A DNA stretch of 64,000 nucleotides from Pseudomonas sp. ATCC PTA-122608 (lineage in GTDB: Bacteria; Pseudomonadota; Gammaproteobacteria; Pseudomonadales; Pseudomonadaceae), in NCBI RefSeq assembly GCF_001952855.1, contig NZ_LPNO01000052.1, forward strand, positions 295,369 through 359,368, in the 5' to 3' direction. A program made the translations under genes and the position numbers. Below are positions 43,787 to 51,567 of this stretch, in pieces. The notes under the pieces are model-generated. The model was given only the letters and a program-made list of their open reading frames with translations. It did not search any database and had not been told where the DNA came from. Each line of letters opens with the position of its first letter. Positions within the stretch are counted from its first letter, which is position 1.

Positions 43787-44178
43787 GAACACTCGGTAGC
43801 ACTTAGCAGATCGCCTGTAGCCAAAAACAACCTTCGGCAGCAGGCGACGAAGTGAATCAATTTGCCGTGATTTTCATCAGCTTGAAAACCAGAATCGTCA
43901 GCACCCAAAAATCCAGCCGCTGGATACAGAGGGAAGCACCACTCAAGGTTCATGTGCGCAGGGTGATTCTGAACCGCAATCGCACCGCTCTGGATTCCTT
44001 GGATGGTTGCCACACGTTCAGCCACAGTCGGCATCGCTTCATACAGCCACGAGTACGCACCAACACCGATTCCCGAGAGAACCACACGCGTATTTTCAAA
44101 TCGACTCGCACTCTTCTCAAACAGGGCAAGGTGCAGTTCACCAGCATGGCAAGGAAACCCATCGTTCAGAAGCGGATG
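43783..44178 (-). pseudogene. Possible N-terminally truncated gene
   Basis: An open frame with normal-looking codons (HAGELHLALFEKSAS, GIGVGAYSWLYEAMPTVAER, NHPAHMNLEWCFPLYPAAGF) but no ATG between the upstream stop (about 44186) and the coding-like part. It overlaps the stop of the nuclease gene by 4 bp, tail to tail. Either a remnant or a gene with a non-standard start. Unrecognised. Confidence 0.35.
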
Positions 44179-44207
44179 ACCTGAGAGTTATCGAGCCACG
44201 TTGCGCA

Positions 44208-44459
44208 CTAGAACGCGATTGCGGAGGCTTCGGCATCAGATGCTAAGGGTTGGCTGACTGAGTGGACTGGAAGCGGACACAGCTCGTTAAACCGCTCATA
44301 CGCACTATGGGTATCAGGTGCATGGTTGAACACAGCGGATGTGAAGAAATGGACCATCCCTGTGTACAGGAAGACAGCCACAAAGAAGGCGAAGACAATG
44401 GTATGTGAGGTATGTGGATCTTGATTGGAAGGCGTTTCCATGATTATAGAATTTGTCAT
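44208..44459 (-). CDS. Single-TM protein, 83 aa
   Basis: One TM (TIVFAFFVAVFLYTGMVHFF) after a polar N-terminus; the C-terminal part is presumably periplasmic. Unrecognised, but it has the standard element promoter. Confidence 0.58.
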   Translation of the reverse strand: MTNSIIMETPSNQDPHTSHTIVFAFFVAVFLYTGMVHFFTSAVFNHAPDTHSAYERFNELCPLPVHSVSQPLASDAEASAIAF

Positions 44460-44493
44460 TGTGTAAATAGTTGGTTATGAGCAGATTATACCA
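44460..44493 (-). promoter_or_regulatory. Element-type extended -10 promoter, SD-less leader
   Basis: TGG-TATAAT, 25 nt from ATG 44459; leader CTGCTCATAACCAACTATTT plus ACACA. Confidence 0.68.
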
Positions 44494-44528
44494 AATGAAT
44501 TAGGAAACGCTAATCGTTAGACAAATAA

Positions 44529-44551
44529 AACCGACCTTTTAGGTCGGTTTA
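44529..44551 (-). terminator. Rho-independent terminator
   Basis: ACCGACC-TTTT... GGTCGGT stem with T-runs on both strands, just after the stop of the gene at 44567. Confidence 0.82.
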
Positions 44552-44566
44552 TTGGTTAAGCCTAAA

Positions 44567-45244
44567 TCACCCGAAGATAATTCTCAAAGGGAAATAGAGT
44601 GTAATGGCAAAAAGAATAACAATTACTGATACGCACATGACGCATTTTATTTTGCGAATCATCACAGGATAATCCTCAATTTTGTCATGCGTAAATTCGA
44701 TTAAATTTATGACTTGCACAAAACACATCCAAAACACCACAACGCATAAAAGGCTTGCGACTACGTAAACAAGTGGCAAAAGAAATGAAATTACATATAT
44801 ACCTACGGATATTGCACCACTGAAAATATCAACTGGAACTGACGCTAGGCGTATAAACAATTCTTGTGCAGACATAACAAATCTGGTGTCGGTAATCGTC
44901 AATGCTGTCATCCATGCAACCGTACCAACAAAAAGTAAAGTCGCGTACAAATGCAAGAAATATTTATCGCAAAAAGCTCTTTCATCTACACGGCACTTAA
45001 TTCTGTTTGACTTAATTTCTTCAGAAACAAACCCGAGCAGATACAACAATGAAAACAAGGCTAGAAGCTCTGCACCCATCGATAAAAAATATAGAAGGTA
45101 AGAAAAAAATCCCGCATCGAAATTTTTATTGAGGTCTGAATTTTCAACAATATCAAGAGACAACTGATACTTGTAATTAATAAGGTAAAAAGCTGTTATT
45201 AAGAGGGCCGCTAGCGCAGAAATTATAAATCTTGAGTATTTCAT
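44567..45244 (-). CDS. Multi-TM membrane protein, 225 aa
   Basis: About five TMs (FIISALAALLITAFYLINY; LLALFSLLYLLGFVSEEI; LYATLLFVGTVAWMTALTI; VYVVASLLCVVVFWMCFV; CVMCVSVIVILFAITLYF). Unrecognised. Own promoter and terminator. Confidence 0.65.
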   Translation of the reverse strand: MKYSRFIISALAALLITAFYLINYKYQLSLDIVENSDLNKNFDAGFFSYLLYFLSMGAELLALFSLLYLLGFVSEEIKSNRIKCRVDERAFCDKYFLHLYATLLFVGTVAWMTALTITDTRFVMSAQELFIRLASVPVDIFSGAISVGIYVISFLLPLVYVVASLLCVVVFWMCFVQVINLIEFTHDKIEDYPVMIRKIKCVMCVSVIVILFAITLYFPLRIIFG

Positions 45245-45278
45245 AGTAGTATTATTTGGTTATAGTCGAATTATACCA
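45245..45278 (-). promoter_or_regulatory. Element-type extended -10 promoter, SD-less leader
   Basis: TGG-TATAAT, 25 nt from ATG 45244; leader TCGACTATAACCAAATAATA plus CTACT. Confidence 0.7.
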
Positions 45279-45323
45279 AATTACATCAAGCCAATTTACC
45301 ATTATGACAAAATAATCAGGCAG

Positions 45324-45346
45324 TAAAAACCGGCGATAAACCGGCT
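45324..45346 (-). terminator. Rho-independent terminator
   Basis: AGCCGG ... CCGGTTTTT on the minus strand after the stop at 45355. Confidence 0.65.
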
Positions 45347-45354
45347 ATCAATTC

Positions 45355-45864
45355 TTAGTCACCACCGCCACAATCTCCCCCGCCACCACTGCTACCACTG
45401 TCACAGCCAGACGATGAACCGCTATCGCTATAACCACTTGAACCACATGAATTCGAGCTTGATAACAAGGCATAGCTCGTTACAGGATGGATGGAATCGT
45501 TACTGCTGTCAGAGGTTGCGGATTTGCGTGAATCACCACGTTTTGAAAGATTGATTGGTGCATCACCTTTTTTGGATAATTCTATTTTCCTACCCGTCAC
45601 TGGCAATTGTGGCTCCACTCGTTCAAGAATGCTTGCAGCAGATTTTCGCTTGTTCAGACCTTTAGATATTTTCGCACCTAAAACGAATAACAGGAAAATC
45701 ATGACCGTAATCACGAAGAACGAAAGCGAAAGGTAGAAGATTTTGGCTACGGTTTCGGAAGCGCCCATTGCTTGGAAAAGCTTTACGCTGATTAAATAAG
45801 GTACGACTTGCGGAACGATGATTACGCTACCGACGAGAAAGAGAAATGCAGATTTGTTTTTCAT
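45355..45864 (-). CDS. Two-TM protein with Gly/Ser/Cys-rich tail
   Basis: 169 residues. Two TMs (FLFLVGSVIIVPQVVPYLI; FYLSLSFFVITVMIFLLF), a basic linker, then a tail of Ser, Gly, Cys and Asp (SNSCGSSGYSDSGSSSGC...GGGGDCGGGD) with four Cys. Similar Gly/Cys-rich tails occur in small membrane proteins of unknown role. Unrecognised. Confidence 0.65.
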   Translation of the reverse strand: MKNKSAFLFLVGSVIIVPQVVPYLISVKLFQAMGASETVAKIFYLSLSFFVITVMIFLLFVLGAKISKGLNKRKSAASILERVEPQLPVTGRKIELSKKGDAPINLSKRGDSRKSATSDSSNDSIHPVTSYALLSSSNSCGSSGYSDSGSSSGCDSGSSGGGGDCGGGD

Positions 45865-45898
45865 GTGAGTTTATTTGGTTAATGCTCATATTATATCA
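45865..45898 (-). promoter_or_regulatory. Element-type extended -10 promoter, SD-less leader
   Basis: TGA-TATAAT, 25 nt from ATG 45864; leader ATGAGCATTAACCAAATAAA plus CTCAC. Confidence 0.68.
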
Positions 45899-46014
45899 AA
45901 TCGCATATCTCTGATTTACCGCTAAGCAGAAATGAAAAGGAACACTTCTGCCAAGCGGCAGAGGATGGGCTACCATGAGTGTAGGACGTTTCACGCATAG
46001 GAAGGCAAAGCACT

Positions 46015-46530
46015 ATGAGCAATGGACTGATAGACCTCGAAGACGCGATGTACCTCCTCTACCTGAGGTTCTACCCATCAGATCAAGCTGTGAAGACTGG
46101 GTTTGATGCTCTTCATATACACACCAACAGACTGATCAGGCGATTCCCGGAGGCGACAGCAGATATACTGGTGAGTAGCGCCTACCGCCTGCACAGGCGA
46201 GTGTTCTCTAACCCGTACACCATAGAGACGCACACGCCACGGAACATCCTGCGGCTTCGCCCTGCACAGACACACGTCCACACCTTCTCATCACAGCAAG
46301 ACCTGGCTCTTGCCATCCAGACGGCCATCACCAGCAAGGCCAATCACCAGACCATCAACCAGATCGCTAGCCTGACATTCGAGACAGTCAACCAGCCATC
46401 CCTGAATAACGACTTAGAAGCTCTGCGCGCTCAGACCAATTGTGTGGCTCTCTGTGTCCATCAACACACCAGATTTCACATACCCACGCCTTTGCAAAAT
46501 GGCTTCATGGACCTTTTCCATAAGCATTAG
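46015..46530 (+). CDS. Hypothetical protein, 171 aa
   Basis: Unrecognised, helical (QDLALAIQTAITSKANHQTI), His-rich. GGAAGG-like site 12 nt upstream of the ATG. Its N-terminus (GLIDLEDAM ... ALHIHTNR) is echoed by a tiny ORF at 46567-46647 just downstream, so the region has been partly duplicated. No backbone-type promoter; GC-richer than the backbone. Confidence 0.6.
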   Translation: MSNGLIDLEDAMYLLYLRFYPSDQAVKTGFDALHIHTNRLIRRFPEATADILVSSAYRLHRRVFSNPYTIETHTPRNILRLRPAQTHVHTFSSQQDLALAIQTAITSKANHQTINQIASLTFETVNQPSLNNDLEALRAQTNCVALCVHQHTRFHIPTPLQNGFMDLFHKH

Positions 46531-46566
46531 ACTGATGCGCTTTATGGACCCACATGAGTAGTAGCG

Positions 46567-46647
46567 ATGAACAAAGGACTGATTGAGCTTCAAGGCATTG
46601 CGTCTCTAGAAATTCACACCAACAGAAGAATGGATACCCCATGCTAA
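46567..46647 (+). CDS. 26-aa leader-like ORF, deleted copy of the upstream gene's start
   Basis: Encodes MNKGLIELQGIASLEIHTNR and six more residues. GLIEL and EIHTNR match GLIDL and HIHTNR of the protein at 46015 with the intervening 20-odd residues missing. Its stop (46645-46647) overlaps the ATG of the GIY-YIG gene (46641), which has no SD of its own, so it may couple translation of that gene. Confidence 0.4.
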   Translation: MNKGLIELQGIASLEIHTNRRMDTPC

Positions 46648-47465
46648 TCCAGCTTCTGACCAGCCTTCTCCCTGCTATCACGCCTCAGAACACAAAGGTC
46701 CACCTAGCCCAACACAACGGCTTGGAACACCCCATGGACGTGTACCTGTCCGGCGAGTTTGATGAGTGGCAATCGTGGCAGTCCAAGCGCAATTTTGAGT
46801 GTCAGTACGTCATAGGTCTTGTCGAGATTCCCGGCACCAAGAAATGGCTATTAGCAGGCGTATACGACTCGCTCAAAGCCATCGAAGTAAAGGGTGAAAA
46901 AGCCAATCGAGACATCGTGTACGAGTACAGGCGCGTACCTGAGTTTTCAGAGCTTGAAGGTCGTTTGGTGCTTGCCTACAAGAAGCCTCGCGGGAACTAC
47001 CTTTTCCTCAGAACCTGCTTACCAACGATGGTCGTATCATCAATCCTTGAACAGCCAATGACAGTCGGCAAATTCCCCGGCTACAAGGAAGTAGACATTA
47101 GCCACAAGGAACTGAAAACCATCGTTCGTGAAGGACTGGAATCGTGGCAGACAGCCCTGTCCAGTGTTGCTGGCGTGTACCTAATCTCAGACCGTACCAA
47201 AGGTGAAGAACAGCTATACGTTGGCTCAGCCACAGGGACAGGTGGTTTGTGGGATCGGTGGGTTACGTACTCGAAGAATGGGCATGGTGATAACACCCGA
47301 ATTAGCGATCTCCACAAGAAACGCGGTGAAGCCTTCGCGGAAAATTTCAGGTTCAGCATCCTCGAAATCGCAGATAAGCACACTGGCAAAGACGAAATGA
47401 AGCTTAAAGAAATCCACTGGAAACGCCGCCTCCTCACCCGTGACAGTGGCTTGAACGGCAACTGA
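46641..47465 (+). CDS. GIY-YIG nuclease-domain protein
   Basis: 274 residues. An N-terminal 170-residue domain of unknown type is followed by a GIY-YIG domain: GVYLI (178-182), QLYVGSATG (191-199), R206 and E258 within KEIHWKRRLL, the expected catalytic set. GIY-YIG enzymes cut DNA in restriction, homing and repair. First gene of a tight three-gene unit with a Sel1/SEC-C protein and an Mrr-like nuclease. Confidence 0.78.
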   Translation: MLIQLLTSLLPAITPQNTKVHLAQHNGLEHPMDVYLSGEFDEWQSWQSKRNFECQYVIGLVEIPGTKKWLLAGVYDSLKAIEVKGEKANRDIVYEYRRVPEFSELEGRLVLAYKKPRGNYLFLRTCLPTMVVSSILEQPMTVGKFPGYKEVDISHKELKTIVREGLESWQTALSSVAGVYLISDRTKGEEQLYVGSATGTGGLWDRWVTYSKNGHGDNTRISDLHKKRGEAFAENFRFSILEIADKHTGKDEMKLKEIHWKRRLLTRDSGLNGN

Positions 47466-47493
47466 TGTTTTTTCAGATTAATAGGATTAAGAA

Positions 47494-49113
47494 ATGAACG
47501 ACTTCGAATTCGCTGAAAGTATTTCAGCAGAGGTTGGGAAATTTTACGGAAAGGCAAAATCCCGACTCATTAGCCTCCCTGATCATTCGCTGATTAGTCA
47601 GCGCTCGCTGGCTGTGATCATCTGCAACATTATAATAAATTGCACCTCAGCGGAAATCGATCTTCGAGAAGACCTTGACTACAAAATTTCCAAGCTAAAA
47701 AAGTCCAACCTGATTAATTTCGACATTGCCGATTCCCTTTCCATAGTCAGGAAAAACGGGAACAAAGGCGCTCATCCTGACGAATACAAACTAACCGATT
47801 CAGAATATCTGGAAATTGCTAACTCGGCTATCAAGGAATGTTTGAGCCTGCTCGATTACACCTACCAGCTCATGCATGGGACAGCCTCTGTCCCTACATA
47901 CGGAGTGACTGAGCCTGTCGGTGATTTTCTACAAATCATGAGCTACAAGGCGATGGTAGAAGGTGATGCAGAGTCTCAGTACCTAGCGGGAAAGTATTTC
48001 CAAGGCAGAGCAGCAAAATACGATGACGACATCAGGAAAGCAGGACAAGGCTATCTCGGTCAGGAATATCATTCGTACCTAGAACAGGCCCAGATTTGGT
48101 TCAAGCTCGCCCAGCATCAGGACCACCGTGAAAGCCTCTATGAGTATGGTATGACGCTCGCCAACGGTCGTGACAAGTCAATGATCGCCATGGGTCAAGG
48201 TTGCATCGCTCGATCAGCCGGAATGGGCTATGCCGAGGCTCAGGTTCAGCTTGGTATCTACCTACGTTACGGGTCGAATAACTTCGACGTAGACCTTCCC
48301 GATGCTCTACGGAACTTCACAGAAGCGGCTCAACTTGATCACCCGAGAGCACTAGCAGAACTGGCAGATATGTATGCGAATGGCTTGGGAACGCCGGTGG
48401 ATAAAAACAAGGCTTTTGATTGCTCAGTTCGCTCAGCAGAGGCAGGCTATCCAGACGGACAGTTCAACCTTTCAAAATGCTACGCCGAAGGAACGGGTGT
48501 TGAAAAAGACGAGGTACTTGCCGCCGAGTGGCTTGCCAAGTCAGCAGAGCAGCTCCATCCCAAAGCGATGTTTATTCTCGCCCACGCCATCATCAGCAGG
48601 AAAACAACGGCTTTCAAAATCGAAGACGCCAAGAAATACTTGAACCTGTGTATGCACGTCCCTGACCTTCAAAACGAAGCGAAGGTTGCCTATGCCAAAT
48701 TTCTGCTGGAGTTTGAGCCGGGTCTTCAAGGAATGATTGGCGCAGCACTGATGTTCCAAGAATGCTTTGAGAGTGAACCAGCACATTCAGGGCTTTCCAA
48801 GGAATCTGTCACGCTTGGCAGGAGGACTATCACAGAGATACGTCAGTCAATTCCCAAGCTGGCCAGCAGACCCGAACTGATAGAGTCGGTAATCATAGTC
48901 TCGGCTTATTATGATGACCAAGGCTACCCATACAGGAGCAGGGCTGAACGTCAGGCAATGATCATGGACATTTCCAAATCCCACAGAGCAGGCAGAAATA
49001 CCTCAGGACATTTGAGTTCACTAGGCATCATCACAGACCATCCTAAGCAAGGTAGAAACGAACTGTGCGCCTGCAATTCCGGGAAGAAATACAAGGCATG
49101 TCATGGGAGATGA
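47494..49113 (+). CDS. DUF4145-Sel1-SEC-C protein
   Basis: 539 residues. The N-terminal about 125 residues look DUF4145-like, with RKNGNKGAH (86-94). The middle has Sel1-type TPR repeats (ARALAELADMYANGLGTPVD, YPDGQFNLSKCYAEGTGVEK). The C-terminus is a SEC-C zinc motif (RNELCACNSGKKYKACHG). DUF4145 is a HEPN-related domain seen in restriction and defence proteins; Sel1 repeats mediate protein contacts. Starts 28 bp after the GIY-YIG gene and ends 44 bp before an Mrr-like nuclease gene. Confidence 0.8.
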   Translation: MNDFEFAESISAEVGKFYGKAKSRLISLPDHSLISQRSLAVIICNIIINCTSAEIDLREDLDYKISKLKKSNLINFDIADSLSIVRKNGNKGAHPDEYKLTDSEYLEIANSAIKECLSLLDYTYQLMHGTASVPTYGVTEPVGDFLQIMSYKAMVEGDAESQYLAGKYFQGRAAKYDDDIRKAGQGYLGQEYHSYLEQAQIWFKLAQHQDHRESLYEYGMTLANGRDKSMIAMGQGCIARSAGMGYAEAQVQLGIYLRYGSNNFDVDLPDALRNFTEAAQLDHPRALAELADMYANGLGTPVDKNKAFDCSVRSAEAGYPDGQFNLSKCYAEGTGVEKDEVLAAEWLAKSAEQLHPKAMFILAHAIISRKTTAFKIEDAKKYLNLCMHVPDLQNEAKVAYAKFLLEFEPGLQGMIGAALMFQECFESEPAHSGLSKESVTLGRRTITEIRQSIPKLASRPELIESVIIVSAYYDDQGYPYRSRAERQAMIMDISKSHRAGRNTSGHLSSLGIITDHPKQGRNELCACNSGKKYKACHGR

Positions 49114-49157
49114 ATTCCGGCGTCATCTCACTGCCATTCTTGATAAGGACAATCGCA

Positions 49158-49973
49158 ATGCTCGACGTGAAGAACAGTACCGAATACGAGAAGGTTGCCC
49201 AGCAGGTCTACCAAGCGATTCTAGCGACTGATGCGGTTGAGACGATTGAAGTACTGCACAACGTCCAAATCACCGGGCGTTCAGGTGTGGCTCATCAGAT
49301 CGACGTGTATTGGCGCTATCTTAAATACGGTATAGAGCATCAGGTACTGGTGGAGTGTAAATACTACAAAACCACCATCGACCTCATTCACGCCCGGAAC
49401 CTCCTAGGCTTGCTCAATGACATTCCTAACAGCCAAGGCGTATTGCTCACCACTAAAGGCTTCCAAAGAGGCGTAGTGAACCTGTGCAACTTCTACGGGA
49501 TAAGCCTCAAGCGACTGCGCGATCCCCAAGGTTCTGACTGGGATGGGTTCATACAGAAGGTTGAGATCGAAGGCACCCTACACCGCACGGAGTATGTCGA
49601 TTTTAGTCTCAAGATTGATGGCAAGGATGAAGAGTCAGTCGTGACCATGGGGGAAGACAAAACTGTCTCTGTGAACTCGCTGGAAATGATTTTCCAAGAA
49701 GGCACCGATTCCCCTGTACCAGCAGTCACATGGCTCGACCGAAACGTACCTTTCGATAAAACTCAGATCAACATACCGCTGACCATCACGCTTTCACCGC
49801 CAAACACTTTCATCGTCCTGCCTTCAGGGAAACGAGTCAAAATTCGCAGCCTTGACGTTCAGTACGTGCATTCGTGCAGGACTCTCAATTTCAGCTTTGA
49901 TGCGATGGATCTGGTTCGAGGCGTACTTGAAGACTTCAACAGTAAAGCCATCGAGCACACCCTTCACCACTGA
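49158..49973 (+). CDS. Mrr-like restriction endonuclease-fold protein
   Basis: 271 residues from ATG 49158 (AAGGA 8 nt upstream; a longer frame overlaps the previous gene). N-terminal Mrr-type nuclease core: GVAHQIDVYW (D49), VLVECKYYK (E66-C-K68) and a following NSQGVLLTTKGFQRG. The C-terminal half (about 140-271) has no visible match and could be the sensor. Likely DNA endonuclease, third member of the putative defence operon. Confidence 0.78.
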   Translation: MLDVKNSTEYEKVAQQVYQAILATDAVETIEVLHNVQITGRSGVAHQIDVYWRYLKYGIEHQVLVECKYYKTTIDLIHARNLLGLLNDIPNSQGVLLTTKGFQRGVVNLCNFYGISLKRLRDPQGSDWDGFIQKVEIEGTLHRTEYVDFSLKIDGKDEESVVTMGEDKTVSVNSLEMIFQEGTDSPVPAVTWLDRNVPFDKTQINIPLTITLSPPNTFIVLPSGKRVKIRSLDVQYVHSCRTLNFSFDAMDLVRGVLEDFNSKAIEHTLHH

Positions 49974-49983
49974 CCAGACAGCA

Positions 49984-50006
49984 AAAAGCCGACTCAATTG
50001 TCGGCC
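49984..50006 (-). terminator. Rho-independent terminator
   Basis: GCCGAC-TCAATT-GTCGGC stem with a T-run on the minus strand; serves the 89-aa gene and may also stop the plus-strand operon. Confidence 0.8.
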
Positions 50007-50021
50007 AATTTACGTTTCGTT

Positions 50022-50291
50022 TTACAGATTTATCTGGATTGGCGCAGTGTCAGGTACGGCATAAACCGTCACGCCAGTCTCAGCATTTTCGGAAACGACG
50101 TGGCTTGCTATCTTGCCGCTGATTGCGTGTCTTAAACCATCGTAGACACCTTTCTCTTCAACCAGCACAGATTGATCCACAGGAGCATTGGAATCAGACG
50201 ATTGCGCATTGTTTTCAGTAGCGTAGGCTTGTATAGATGAAATGGAAAACATTGAGAAGATAAGGCATGAGGCTAATTTGGTAATTTTCAT
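50022..50291 (-). CDS. Small secreted protein, 89 aa
   Basis: Signal peptide (MKITKLASCLIFSMFSISSI, cut near AYA) and a short mature part (VSENAETGVTVYAVPD). The first residues (MKITK) and general signal sequence resemble those of the protein at 50400-51371. Unrecognised. Confidence 0.62.
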   Translation of the reverse strand: MKITKLASCLIFSMFSISSIQAYATENNAQSSDSNAPVDQSVLVEEKGVYDGLRHAISGKIASHVVSENAETGVTVYAVPDTAPIQINL

Positions 50292-50325
50292 ATTAGATGT
50301 AGTTTGTTATTCTCAGATTATACCA
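50292..50325 (-). promoter_or_regulatory. Element-type extended -10 promoter, SD-less leader
   Basis: TGG-TATAAT, 25 nt from ATG 50291; leader CTGAGAATAACAAACTACAT plus CTAAT. Confidence 0.68.
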
Positions 50326-50356
50326 TTATCATTTTCTAAACCAGCACGTTAAGGAA

Positions 50357-50381
50357 ATAAAAAACCGGCACAGGAGCCGGT
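50357..50381 (-). terminator. Rho-independent terminator
   Basis: Minus strand CCGGC-TCCTGT-GCCGG followed by T6. Confidence 0.85.
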
Positions 50382-50399
50382 CACTTATTATAGTACATT

Positions 50400-51371
50400 T
50401 TAGTTTTTTGCTGCAGCCACACGATAGGTTTCCATTTTCAAATCAGCCGCTTGCTTTATCAAAGTCTTCACCTGAGGATCAGATTGCTTCAATGCTAATT
50501 CTTGCAAGGCGTTAAATTCAGAAATTGCATCAGCGTTTTCTTTTGTTTTGAAATCAGATGTTCCTATAGTTGATTCGCCTAGGTTTAAATTATCCTCAAG
50601 TTTTACCTTATTAGATAATGATACCCTAGCAATAATATTTTTTCTTACTGATGCGTCATAAGCTTCTTTCTGGCTTAATGCGGAAAAGACATTATGTAGT
50701 TCACTCAATGAAATTTCACCAAGCACAAGCTTTCCATACATATTCCCAACCATTGCAGCAGAACCTTCTCTGTCTTGAAGACTACCCGCATAATTATACA
50801 GTTTTGAGAACTCATTATTTGCTGTGGATAAATCTACGCCGAACAAATGCTCTGAAAAGCTGATTTTTGGATCTTTGAAAAACAGAGTGCCATTCAAGGC
50901 TCTTGCAGTCGATTCTTTCGCGTTCGAATATGTGGATATATCCAAGTCAGCCGACCTAGCTCCTAGAAAACCCTGCTTTGCTTTTTCAGACAAGGCAAAT
51001 ACTAAAGAAGACTTCAAGCTTTCCGCATTGTTTCTTTCGATAAGGTGATTCATTACTTCAGAGATTAATACAGGATCACCCTTTGTACCAAATATAATAT
51101 TTGCGGGTGGCTCAGTAATTGCCAATTGATTCGCAAGAACTTTGCTGGCCTCATAATCATTGATTGATTTTTGTATTCCAGCATAAAATGCTTCATCTAC
51201 TGACCTTAAAGCTTGTCTTGCGCTTTCACCCCTTGCACCTTCATAAATATTTTGACCAGCCGCGTTTGCAACTATGTCATACGACGGTTGACCATCAGGA
51301 GAGGGTGCAGCGAATGCAGATGAAGAGATTGCGATGGAAATAATACTTAAAGCAGTTTTTGTTATTTTCAT
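50400..51371 (-). CDS. Secreted homologue of the DotA/TraY-like periplasmic domain
   Basis: 323 residues. Signal peptide (ALSIISIAISSSAFA-AP), no TM. It aligns by eye with the periplasmic part of the 1039-residue protein: SYDIVANAAGQNIYEGARG against TYDIIAGVGAANIYAGARG, and EKAKQGFLGARSADLDISTY plus NAKESTARALNGTLFF against KAKEGLLGLGLADVEVSNYL plus NAQQVKTRSLNSSLYF. It may compete with, cap or assemble with the channel protein in the periplasm. Confidence 0.75.
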   Translation of the reverse strand: MKITKTALSIISIAISSSAFAAPSPDGQPSYDIVANAAGQNIYEGARGESARQALRSVDEAFYAGIQKSINDYEASKVLANQLAITEPPANIIFGTKGDPVLISEVMNHLIERNNAESLKSSLVFALSEKAKQGFLGARSADLDISTYSNAKESTARALNGTLFFKDPKISFSEHLFGVDLSTANNEFSKLYNYAGSLQDREGSAAMVGNMYGKLVLGEISLSELHNVFSALSQKEAYDASVRKNIIARVSLSNKVKLEDNLNLGESTIGTSDFKTKENADAISEFNALQELALKQSDPQVKTLIKQAADLKMETYRVAAAKN

Positions 51372-51405
51372 TTTAAATGTAGTTTATTATACCTGTATTA
51401 TATCA
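51372..51405 (-). promoter_or_regulatory. Element-type extended -10 promoter, SD-less leader
   Basis: TGA-TATAAT, 25 nt from ATG 51371; leader ACAGGTATAATAAACTACAT plus TTAAA. Confidence 0.65.
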
Positions 51406-51567
51406 CACAGTATTTCTCAATTTGTACGTTAAGCAAAATCAATTTCAATCGTTCAGCGCTGTCAATATATTCGTCAATAGGTTTTCAAAATGTAGTTAGC
51501 AATAATTTATCGTAGTCAGAATAAAAGCCAACAAAGATTGCTTTCATATAAAGAATGGGAGCATACT

